A stretch of 64,000 nt of DNA from Solimonas marina (GTDB lineage: Bacteria; Pseudomonadota; Gammaproteobacteria; Nevskiales; Nevskiaceae), in assembly GCF_012241385.1 (NCBI RefSeq), contig NZ_JAAVXB010000010.1:62001-126000 (forward strand), in the 5' to 3' direction. Each line of letters starts with the position of its first letter. Position 1 is the stretch's first letter. Below are positions 57,377 to 64,000 of this stretch, piece after piece. The position numbers and the translations under genes are program-made. The notes under the pieces are model-generated. The model worked only from the letters and a program-made list of their open reading frames with translations, did no database searches and had not been told where the DNA came from.

Positions 57377-57412
57377 TACGGGCAGGGGCGACGGGAGGAC
57401 TATCATTTTCGC

Positions 57413-58138
57413 ATGTTTGAGGCTCCCGATTCCCCCGGAACATCCCCTTTCCTGCCCGCCGCCCGTCGGCTGCGCGGGCTGGTCTTCGATCTGGACGGCA
57501 CGCTGATCGACAGCGTCGAAGATCTGCGCGCCGCGCTGAACCGCCTGCTCGCCGGTCGCGGGCGGCCGCCGCTGGAACGCTCGGCCGTACAGGCCATGGT
57601 CGGCGATGGCGCGCGCAAGCTGGTCGAGCGGGCGCTGACCGCGGCGCACGGCGCGGCACCGGATGTGGCGACGCTGGACCCCGCGCTGACGGCGTTCCTG
57701 GCCGATTACGAGGCCGCGGCCGCCGTCCATACCCGCGCCTACCCTGGCGTGCGCGAAGTCCTGACCCGCTTGCGCGGCGCGGGGCTGAAACTCGCGATCT
57801 GCACCAACAAACCGTATGCGGCGAGCGTAGCGGTGCTCGACGCGCTGCAACTGTCCGACGCGTTCGACGCCGTGATCGGCGGCGACTCGACCCCGGCGCG
57901 CAAACCGGATCCGCAACCACTGCAGGCGGCGCTCGATGCGCTCGGACTGCCGCCCGGCGGTGCCGTGATGATCGGCGACGGCCCGCACGACGCGCTGGCG
58001 GCCGCAGCAGCCGGCACCGGCTTCATCGGCGTGACCTACGGCTACGGCACTGCAGGTTTCGCGGCACTGACGCCAGCGCCGATCACGATCGACCGTTTCG
58101 CGGATCTACCGGCACGGCTGGGACTCACCGGCGGCTGA
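57413..58138 (+). CDS. gph: Phosphoglycolate phosphatase (HAD family)
   Basis: Gph (241 residues) dephosphorylates 2-phosphoglycolate formed in DNA repair. HAD motifs: [23 protein letters not shown] (nucleophile Asp), [22 protein letters not shown] and [14 protein letters not shown]. The helical cap fits class I HAD phosphatases. The start at 57413 lies 37 bases from the divergent purL start, so the two share a compact promoter region. A related sugar-phosphate phosphatase is the alternative. Confidence 0.85.
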   Translation: MFEAPDSPGTSPFLPAARRLRGLVFDLDGTLIDSVEDLRAALNRLLAGRGRPPLERSAVQAMVGDGARKLVERALTAAHGAAPDVATLDPALTAFLADYEAAAAVHTRAYPGVREVLTRLRGAGLKLAICTNKPYAASVAVLDALQLSDAFDAVIGGDSTPARKPDPQPLQAALDALGLPPGGAVMIGDGPHDALAAAAAGTGFIGVTYGYGTAGFAALTPAPITIDRFADLPARLGLTGG

Positions 58139-58191
58139 GCACGCCATGGCGCGCGCCCAGGGCCTGTCACCGCGAATAGCGTCGCCGTGGC

Positions 58192-58956
58192 CTAGACCAC
58201 CTCGCACCAATCGAGCCCGTCGACCTGATGCGCGCAACGCAGGCCGGGCAGCTCGCCACCAACGGCCTCGTGTACCGCCGCCAGCGCCAGCTCCGGCCGG
58301 TTATTGGTCTCGGACAGATGGGTCAGAACCAGATGCTGCAGGCGCGAAATCAGGTAGTCGCGCAGCATCGCGGCAGCCTGTGCGTTTGCCAGATGGCCGC
58401 GATCACCGGCAACGCGGCGCTTGAGGCTGGCGTGGTAAGGCCCGTCGCGCAGCATCTGCGGATCGTGATTGCACTCCAGCATCAAGGCATCGCAATCGGC
58501 CAGCGTCGCCCGCATGTGCGCAGAGATGTGGCCAGCATCGGACAAGATACCGATCCGTCGGCCGGCGGCGCCGATCACATACTGGCAGGGTTCGCCGGCA
58601 TCGTGCGGCACCGGATAAGGCTCGATCGCCAAGCCGCCGATCTCGAAGCGCTGATGCGGCGAAAAGCGCACCAGCGTCGGCACCTCGGCATCGTTCCAGG
58701 CGCGGTGCGTGCCGTAGGTCATGTAGACCGGCACGCGATGCCGTCGCGCCAGCCGGCCGACGCCGCTCAGATGATCGCTGTGCTCATGCGTCACCAGCAC
58801 CGCCGCCAGCGAGCCCGGCTCAACGCCGAGCCGCGCAAGCCGCGCCTCGGTCTCCTTGAGCTGAAAGCCGCAATCGACGAGCACGCGCGTACCGTTGTGC
58901 TCGATGAGCGTGGCGTTGCCTTTGGAGCCTGATCCCAGCATCGCGAAACGGATCAT
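58192..58956 (-). CDS. Metallo-beta-lactamase-fold hydrolase (YycJ/WalJ-like)
   Basis: A 254-residue MBL-fold protein with the N-terminal MLGSGSKGNATLIE of the YycJ/WalJ-like group and the metal site THEHSDHLSGV; further ligands lie in VPHDAGE, SDAGH and the C-terminal LTHLSETNN. Members of this group are 5'-nucleases or phosphodiesterases with unclear roles. The first eight codons are duplicated 143 bases upstream, leaving the gene intact behind an inserted segment. A 48-codon upstream frame overlaps its start by ATGA. Confidence 0.85.
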   Translation of the reverse strand: MIRFAMLGSGSKGNATLIEHNGTRVLVDCGFQLKETEARLARLGVEPGSLAAVLVTHEHSDHLSGVGRLARRHRVPVYMTYGTHRAWNDAEVPTLVRFSPHQRFEIGGLAIEPYPVPHDAGEPCQYVIGAAGRRIGILSDAGHISAHMRATLADCDALMLECNHDPQMLRDGPYHASLKRRVAGDRGHLANAQAAAMLRDYLISRLQHLVLTHLSETNNRPELALAAVHEAVGGELPGLRCAHQVDGLDWCEVV

Positions 58957-59101
58957 GGTTTGCTGCCATCCATGGCGAGGCTGCACTTCCCGATTGAACC
59001 CCAGGGCCGCCATCCCTGGCGCCCCGCCGCACGGCACGGACTGCCATTCAAGGCAGTCCGTGAAAGCCCGCACGGCCCCAGCATCGCGAAACGGATCATG
59101 G
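58934..59101. repeat. 25-bp direct repeats flanking a 118-bp insert at a gene start
   Basis: The 25-base sequence at 58934-58958 recurs exactly at 59077-59101. It covers the start codon and first codons (MIRFAMLG) of the MBL-fold gene. The 118 bases between contain a perfect 11-bp hairpin (CACGGACTGCC / GGCAGTCCGTG, loop ATTCAA, 59035-59062). The layout resembles a small insertion with target duplication, or a recombination duplication. Confidence 0.75.
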
Positions 59102-59129
59102 GCGTGGCTCCAACCGCAAAAGCCTTTCT

Positions 59130-59314
59130 AACCGCAGATTTCGCAGATTCGCGCAGAATGGACGAGAGCATGCGTACGAATCCGGGGCGGCCTTCAGCCA
59201 GACGCTTTCGTGCCGAACGGCACCGCGACTCCCGCAGGGAAATTAAATTTCTTTTCACGGATTCAGCGCGCTTGCGTATCGGATTTCGCGCTCAATTCTG
59301 CGAAATCTGCGGTT
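59130..59314. repeat. Dispersed palindromic repeat, copy 3
   Basis: Left arm AACCGCAGATTTCGCAGATT (59130-59149) and right arm CTGCGAAATCTGCGGTT (59298-59314), inverted, with a longer spacer (about 150 bases) than the other two copies. It lies between the MBL-fold gene and DUF1820. Confidence 0.75.
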
Positions 59315-59330
59315 CCGCTGTTCTGCTCGT

Positions 59331-59666
59331 TCACTTCTTGCCGTCGCTGCCGAAGGTGTAGAACGGCAGCGGCGTGACCTTGGAACCGCCCTCGCCGTCA
59401 ATGACGCGGACCGGTCCGGCCTTCTTCACTTCGTCGATGCGCACGATCGCGTGCACCGGCACGTAGAAACGATCGACATCAGCGAATTCCTGCTTGAGCC
59501 GCTCTTCGCTGGTGTCGACGAGCAGACTGGTTTTTTCACCGAACACGAGCTTGCCGACTTCGACGAAGCCGAGCATCGTGCCGTGACTGACCTCGCGGGC
59601 GTAGAGCTCGTAGCGTTGCCCTTGATTCATGAAACTGATGCGGTAAAGACGTTGCTTGCCGGCCAT
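59331..59666 (-). CDS. DUF1820 family protein
   Basis: A 111-residue cytoplasmic protein of the gammaproteobacterial DUF1820 family: RLYRISFMNQGQRYELYAREVSHGTMLGFVEV at the N-terminus, EERLKQEFADVDRFYVPVHAIVRIDEV in the middle, and a Gly/Lys-rich tail. Function unknown. The start at 59666 gives the standard N-terminus. It is monocistronic here. Confidence 0.85.
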   Translation of the reverse strand: MAGKQRLYRISFMNQGQRYELYAREVSHGTMLGFVEVGKLVFGEKTSLLVDTSEERLKQEFADVDRFYVPVHAIVRIDEVKKAGPVRVIDGEGGSKVTPLPFYTFGSDGKK

Positions 59667-59837
59667 GGTGTTCGGTGTGGTGAGCGACGTTGCCGATTTT
59701 AAGCCTTCCAGCGTTTTGTATCGGAACGTAAATCCCCGGCAGTTGTCGCACGGGCTCCCTTATGATCCGGCCGCAGGCCCCGAACCGGGACGCGGCCTGC
59801 CCGCGCCCCTATTGAGTCGTACAGAAGGACAGACACG

Positions 59838-61142
59838 ATGGAAAACACGCCCTCCGGCGGACCCGTCTCCCATACGCTGCGCCCGGTCGGCCGCCGCCAG
59901 AAGCTGATCGGCACGGCGGTCGTCGTGATCGGCCTGCTGTTGCTGGCGGCGCTGGCCTGGTATCTGGTCCACCGCGGCAGCTCGAGCAGCGCGACGGGCT
60001 TCGGTGGCGGCCGGCGCATGCCGGCCTCGACGGTCGGCGTGGCGACGGTCAAGACCGCGGACATCCCGGTTGACCTCGAAGCGCTGGGCACGGTGACGTC
60101 GCCGGCAACGGTCACGGTCATCCCGCAGGTCTCCGGCGTGATCGACAAGATCGCCTTCACCGAAGGCCAGTTGGTCAAGAAAGGCGAGCTGCTCGCACAG
60201 ATCGACCCGCGTCCGTTTCAGGCGACGCTCGACCAGGCCAAGGGCACGCTGGCCAACGCCCAGGCACAGCTGGCGGTCGCACAGAAGCAGTATGAACGTT
60301 ACCAGACGCTGATCTCGCAAGACTCGATCGCCCAGCAAGACGTCGACACGCAGGCGGCGACGGTCAAGCAGTTGCAGGGCACGGTGGCCGCCGACAAGGC
60401 GGCGGTCGAGTCGGCGGCGCTGGACCTCACGTACAGCCGCATCACGGCGCCGGTCGCCGGCCGCGTCGGCCTGCGCGTCGTCGATCCGGGCAACTACATT
60501 GCGGCCGGCAGCTCGACCGGCATCGTCGTCATCACCCAGGTCAAGCCGATCGACGTCGAATTCAGCGTGCCGCAGGATCAGGTCGCTGACGTGCTGGCGC
60601 ACTCGCATGACGCGAAGCTGCCGGCCGTGGCGCTGGACCGCACGCGGACCAAGACCCTGGCCAGCGGCACGTTCCTGACACTCGACAACCAGGTCGACAC
60701 GACCACCGGCACGGTCAAGGCCAAGGCCCGCTTCGCCAACGATGACGAAGCCTTGTTCCCGAGCCAGTTCGTCAATCTGCGCCTGCAGCTGGACACGATC
60801 AAGGATGCCATCGTCGTACCGCAGACGGCAGTCCGCAATGGCGCCGACGGCGACTTCGTCTACATCGTCAACGACGATCACACGGTCAGCGTGCGCAAGG
60901 TCACGCGCGGCCAGCAGACCGACGACGCCATACAGATCACCAAAGGCCTGAAGGTCGGTGAGCAGGTCGTCACCGAAGGTGGTGACCGCCTCAAGGATGG
61001 CGCTTCGGTGCAGTTACCGGCCGAAGCGGCGGAGAAGAAGGCCACCGAGGAAAAGGCCGCATCGGAGCGCAAGCCCAAGCGCCGGCATCGTCCAGGCAGT
61101 GCAGGCCCTGGCGGTCCGGGCGGCCCGCCGCCGGGACCGTAA
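59838..61142 (+). CDS. mdtA: RND efflux periplasmic adaptor (MdtA-like)
   Basis: A 434-residue membrane-fusion protein linking an inner-membrane RND pump to an outer-membrane channel. It has one N-terminal span (TAVVVIGLLLLAALAWYLV), a lipoyl domain (VTVIPQVSGVIDKIAFTEGQLVKKGELLAQID), an alpha-hairpin (QAQLAVAQKQYERYQTL), beta-barrel and membrane-proximal domains (VPQTAVRNGADGDFVYIV), and a basic Pro/Gly-rich tail. Family resemblance is strongest to MdtA. It is followed after 22 bases by the RND pump gene. Confidence 0.9.
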   Translation: MENTPSGGPVSHTLRPVGRRQKLIGTAVVVIGLLLLAALAWYLVHRGSSSSATGFGGGRRMPASTVGVATVKTADIPVDLEALGTVTSPATVTVIPQVSGVIDKIAFTEGQLVKKGELLAQIDPRPFQATLDQAKGTLANAQAQLAVAQKQYERYQTLISQDSIAQQDVDTQAATVKQLQGTVAADKAAVESAALDLTYSRITAPVAGRVGLRVVDPGNYIAAGSSTGIVVITQVKPIDVEFSVPQDQVADVLAHSHDAKLPAVALDRTRTKTLASGTFLTLDNQVDTTTGTVKAKARFANDDEALFPSQFVNLRLQLDTIKDAIVVPQTAVRNGADGDFVYIVNDDHTVSVRKVTRGQQTDDAIQITKGLKVGEQVVTEGGDRLKDGASVQLPAEAAEKKATEEKAASERKPKRRHRPGSAGPGGPGGPPPGP

Positions 61143-61164
61143 CGCCGACCGATCCGAGCCCGAC

Positions 61165-64000
61165 ATGGCGATGAATCCCTCGCGTCCGTTCATCCAGCGA
61201 CCGGTCGCCACGACGCTGTTCATGACAGCGATCGTGCTGGCCGGCCTGCTTGGCCTTCGTTTCCTGCCGATCGCCGCGCTGCCGCAGGTCGACTATCCGA
61301 CGATCCAGGTCCAGACCCAGTACCCGGGCGGCAGCCCGGAGGTCATGAGCCAGACCGTCACCGCGCCGCTGGAGCGCAACCTCGGCGAGATGGCCGGTCT
61401 GCAGCGCATGACGTCGATCAGCGCCGCCGGCGCGTCGACGATCACCCTGCAGTTCACGCTCGGCATCGCGCTCGATGTGGCTGAGCAGGAGGTGCAGGCG
61501 GCGATCAACGAGAGCAATGCGCTGCTGCCGTCCGATCTGCCGGCGCCACCGGTCTATGCCAAGGTCAACCCGGCCGACGCGCCGATCCTGACGCTGGCGA
61601 TCACCTCGGACACCATGCCGCTGACCGAGGTGCAGAACCTGGTCAACACGCGCCTGGCGCTGAAGATCAGCCAGGTCGACGGCGTCGGCCTGGTCACGCT
61701 CAGCGGCGGCCAGCGGCCATCGATGCGCATCCAGGTCGACACCCAGGCGCTGGCGTCGTACGGCATCACCATCAGCGACGTGCGCACGGCGATCACCAAC
61801 GCCAACGCCAACGGCGCCAAGGGCAGCTTCGACGGCCCGAGCCAGGCGTTCACGATCAACGCCAACGATCAGCTGGTGAACGTCGACGATTACAAGAACC
61901 TGATCGTCACCTACAAAAATGGCGCCCCGGTGCGGCTGTCCGACGTCGCCAACATCGTCGAGGCGGCCGAGAACGTGAAGCTCGGCGCGTGGGCAGATGC
62001 CAAGCCGGCGATCATTCTCAACGTCCAGCGCCAGCCCGGCGCCAACGTCATCAAGACCGTCGACGCGATCAAGGCCCGCCTGCCCGGCCTCGAAGCACAG
62101 CTGCCAGCCGCAGTGTCGCTGAACGTGCTGGCCGATCGCACGCTCGGCATTCGCGCGTCGGTCGAGCACGTGCAGTTCGAGCTGGTGCTGGCGGTGTTGA
62201 TGGTGGTGCTGGTGATCTTCTTCTTCCTGCACAGCGTGCAGGCGACGGTGATCGCCAGCCTCGCGGTGCCGATCTCGCTGATCGGCTCCTGCGGCGCGAT
62301 GTATCTGCTCGGCTACAGCCTCAACAATCTGTCGCTGATGGCGCTGACCATCGCCAGCGGCTTCGTCGTCGACGACGCGATCGTGACGATCGAAAACATC
62401 TCGCGCCATATCGAGAAAGGCGAACGGCCGATGGTCGCGGCGCTCAAGGGCGCGCAGCAGATCGGCTTCACCATCATCTCGCTGACGGTGTCGCTGATCG
62501 CGGTGCTGATCCCGCTGCTGTTCATGGGTGACGTGATCGGCCGCCTGTTCCGCGAATTCGCGGTAACGCTGGCGCTGACCATCCTGATCTCCGCGGTCGT
62601 GTCACTGACGCTGGTGCCGATGCTCTCGGGCCGCTGGCTGCACCACGACAGCGGCATGCAGGGACTCGGCGCGCGCGTGCAGGCGCTGTTCGACAAGGTC
62701 ATCGCGCAATACGACCGTGGCCTGCTGTGGGTGCTGGCCCGCCAGCGCCTGACGCTGCTGGTCGCACTGGCAACATTCCTGGTCACAGCGCTGCTCTACG
62801 TGATCATGCCCAAGGGATTGTTCCCGACTCAGGACACCGGCCAGCTACAGGCGCGCACGCAGGCCGCAGACTCCGTGTCGTACGCGCGGATGGCGGAGTT
62901 GCAGCAGCAGGCGGCCCAGGAAATCCTCGCCGATCCGGCGGTCGACAACCTCAGCTCGTTCATCGGCGTCGACGGCTCGAACAATACGATGCTGCACACC
63001 GGCCACATGCTGATCAATCTCAAGCGCGACCGCAGCGGCTCGCAGGACGAGATCATGCAGCGCCTGCAGGATCGTGTGGCCAAGGTCGCCGGCATGCAGC
63101 TGTATCTGCAGCCGACGCAGGATCTGACCATCGATGCCGAAACCGGGCCGACGCAGTACCGGCTGTCGATCGAAGGCTCCGACACCAAGATCGTCGACGG
63201 CGCGGCGCAGCAACTCGCCGCCGCACTGCAGAATGAACCCAAGGTGCGCAACGTCATCACCGACGCCGGCGCCACCGGACCGGCTGCCTTCGTCAACCTC
63301 GATCGCGACACGGCCTCACGCCTGTCGATCACGGCCTCCGACCTCGACGACGCGCTGTACAGCGCGTTCGGCCAGCGCATTGTTTCGACGATCTTCACGC
63401 AGACCAATCAGTACCGCGTGATTCTCGAAGCCAAGCCCGATCTGCTGACGACGCCGAAGAATCTCAACCTGCTGCATCTACAGGGCAGCGGCGGCGCCAC
63501 GCCACTGTCGGCCTTCGCCAAGGTCCAGGAGGAACAGGCACCGCTGCAGATCACCCACGTCGCGCAGTTCCCGGCCGCCACTGTCAACTTCGATACCGCG
63601 CCCGGGGTTTCGCTGGGCAGCGCCGTCGACGCGATTCGCGCCACGGCGAAGAAGATCGAGCTGCCGAACAGCGTGACGATGAGTTTCCTCGGCGCCGCCA
63701 ACGCCTATGAGTCGTCGCTGGCCAATGAGCTGTGGCTGATCCTCGCCGCGGTGGTCTGCGTCTACATCGTGCTCGGCGTGCTCTATGAGAGCTACATTCA
63801 TCCGCTGACGATCCTGTCGACCCTGCCGTCGGCCGGCGTTGGCGCGCTGCTGGCGTTGCTGATCACCGGCCACGATCTCGACGTGATCGGCATCATCGGC
63901 ATCATCCTGCTGATCGGCATCGTCAAGAAGAACGCGATCATGATGATCGACTTCGCGCTCGACGCGCAGCGCAACGAGGGCCTGTCGCCGCGCGCGGCGA
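61165..64000 (+). CDS. mdtB: RND efflux pump subunit (MdtB-like), partial
   Basis: An RND transporter open to the window edge: 945 codons visible, probably about 90-100 missing. It starts MAMNPSRPFIQRPVATTLFM and has the first periplasmic loop (LPQVDYPTIQVQTQYPGGSPEVM), the TM2-TM4 region LMALTIASGFVVDDAIVTIENISRHIEKG with the proton-relay aspartates, and a second half with ANELWLILAAVVCVYIVLGVLYES and GIVKKNAIMMIDFAL. The first loop and NPSRPFI-type opening fit MdtB/MdtC rather than AcrB. A second pump subunit probably follows outside the window. Confidence 0.92.
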   Translation, partial: MAMNPSRPFIQRPVATTLFMTAIVLAGLLGLRFLPIAALPQVDYPTIQVQTQYPGGSPEVMSQTVTAPLERNLGEMAGLQRMTSISAAGASTITLQFTLGIALDVAEQEVQAAINESNALLPSDLPAPPVYAKVNPADAPILTLAITSDTMPLTEVQNLVNTRLALKISQVDGVGLVTLSGGQRPSMRIQVDTQALASYGITISDVRTAITNANANGAKGSFDGPSQAFTINANDQLVNVDDYKNLIVTYKNGAPVRLSDVANIVEAAENVKLGAWADAKPAIILNVQRQPGANVIKTVDAIKARLPGLEAQLPAAVSLNVLADRTLGIRASVEHVQFELVLAVLMVVLVIFFFLHSVQATVIASLAVPISLIGSCGAMYLLGYSLNNLSLMALTIASGFVVDDAIVTIENISRHIEKGERPMVAALKGAQQIGFTIISLTVSLIAVLIPLLFMGDVIGRLFREFAVTLALTILISAVVSLTLVPMLSGRWLHHDSGMQGLGARVQALFDKVIAQYDRGLLWVLARQRLTLLVALATFLVTALLYVIMPKGLFPTQDTGQLQARTQAADSVSYARMAELQQQAAQEILADPAVDNLSSFIGVDGSNNTMLHTGHMLINLKRDRSGSQDEIMQRLQDRVAKVAGMQLYLQPTQDLTIDAETGPTQYRLSIEGSDTKIVDGAAQQLAAALQNEPKVRNVITDAGATGPAAFVNLDRDTASRLSITASDLDDALYSAFGQRIVSTIFTQTNQYRVILEAKPDLLTTPKNLNLLHLQGSGGATPLSAFAKVQEEQAPLQITHVAQFPAATVNFDTAPGVSLGSAVDAIRATAKKIELPNSVTMSFLGAANAYESSLANELWLILAAVVCVYIVLGVLYESYIHPLTILSTLPSAGVGALLALLITGHDLDVIGIIGIILLIGIVKKNAIMMIDFALDAQRNEGLSPRAA

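Noticed and set aside
55727..57412. Long plus-strand frame leading into gph
   Set aside because: Antisense to purL; the HAD domain begins after the Met at 57413.
57377..57988. N-terminal extension of purL by about 200 codons
   Set aside because: It lies opposite gph, whose HAD motifs are intact, and the extension has no similarity to PurL. The start at 57376 aligns with the known PurL N-terminus.

Overview
The window is about 64 kb of GC-rich, gene-dense chromosome from a Gram-negative bacterium, most likely a gammaproteobacterium near the Nevskiales/Xanthomonadales. This rests on gene order (mreBCD-mrdAB-mltB-rlpA-dacA; mlaFEDCB followed by mlaA), a single-chain PurL of about 1290 residues, Hsp33, a DUF1820 protein and REP-like repeats of the kind seen in pseudomonads and Lysobacter relatives. 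The taxonomic call is inference; no rRNA or tRNA gene was seen.

Layout. 0-0.5 kb: the end of an unknown gene and a truncated LysR regulator. 0.5-6.2 kb (minus strand): purU, then a set with DUF1295, a cyclopropane-fatty-acid synthase-like methyltransferase, an exported unknown and a thioredoxin-fold lipoprotein, plus a SET protein. 6.2-12 kb (minus): an iron operon with a PepSY/flavodoxin/FNR reductase, a siderophore receptor and an exported dienelactone hydrolase, behind a Fur-box-like site. 12-16.4 kb (minus): hslO and gatC-gatA-gatB. 16.6-25.7 kb (plus): the rod-shape and peptidoglycan operon from mreB to dacA. 25.7-41.2 kb (minus): an accessory island described below. 41.4-46.1 kb (plus): lipB and the Mla lipid-transport operon. 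46.2-49 kb: a TetR regulator, a Tat-exported AcpA-type phosphoesterase and a GGCT-like protein. 49-52.8 kb (minus): a small membrane protein and a lower-GC, frameshifted calcium-binding-repeat gene. 53-59.7 kb: DUF805, purL, gph, a metallo-beta-lactamase-fold protein and DUF1820. 59.8-64 kb: an MdtA/MdtB-type efflux system cut by the window edge.

The most interesting region is 28.5-41.2 kb. It holds three paralogous Tat-exported FAD amine oxidases, two small exported c-type cytochromes and three exported Rid (YjgF/RidA) proteins, with a TonB receptor in front and a FecI/FecR-type sigma/anti-sigma pair further upstream. Twice the order is oxidase-cytochrome-Rid with gaps of only 1-17 bases. 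A reading consistent with known family chemistry is a periplasmic amine or amino-acid dehydrogenation module. The flavoenzyme would oxidise an amine and pass electrons to cytochrome c, as NicA2 does with CycN, and the exported Rid protein would hydrolyse the released imine. The island sits between dacA and lipB, which are close neighbours in many gammaproteobacteria, and is transcribed against them, so it looks inserted.

Smaller points of interest are repeats placed in frame inside coding genes (cfa-like gene, purL), a 25-base direct repeat that duplicates the start of a metallo-hydrolase gene, a perfect 24-bp inverted repeat inside the mre operon, a three-copy palindromic intergenic repeat, and apparent single-base frameshifts at 49.3-52.8 kb and perhaps at the start of the STN-type receptor.
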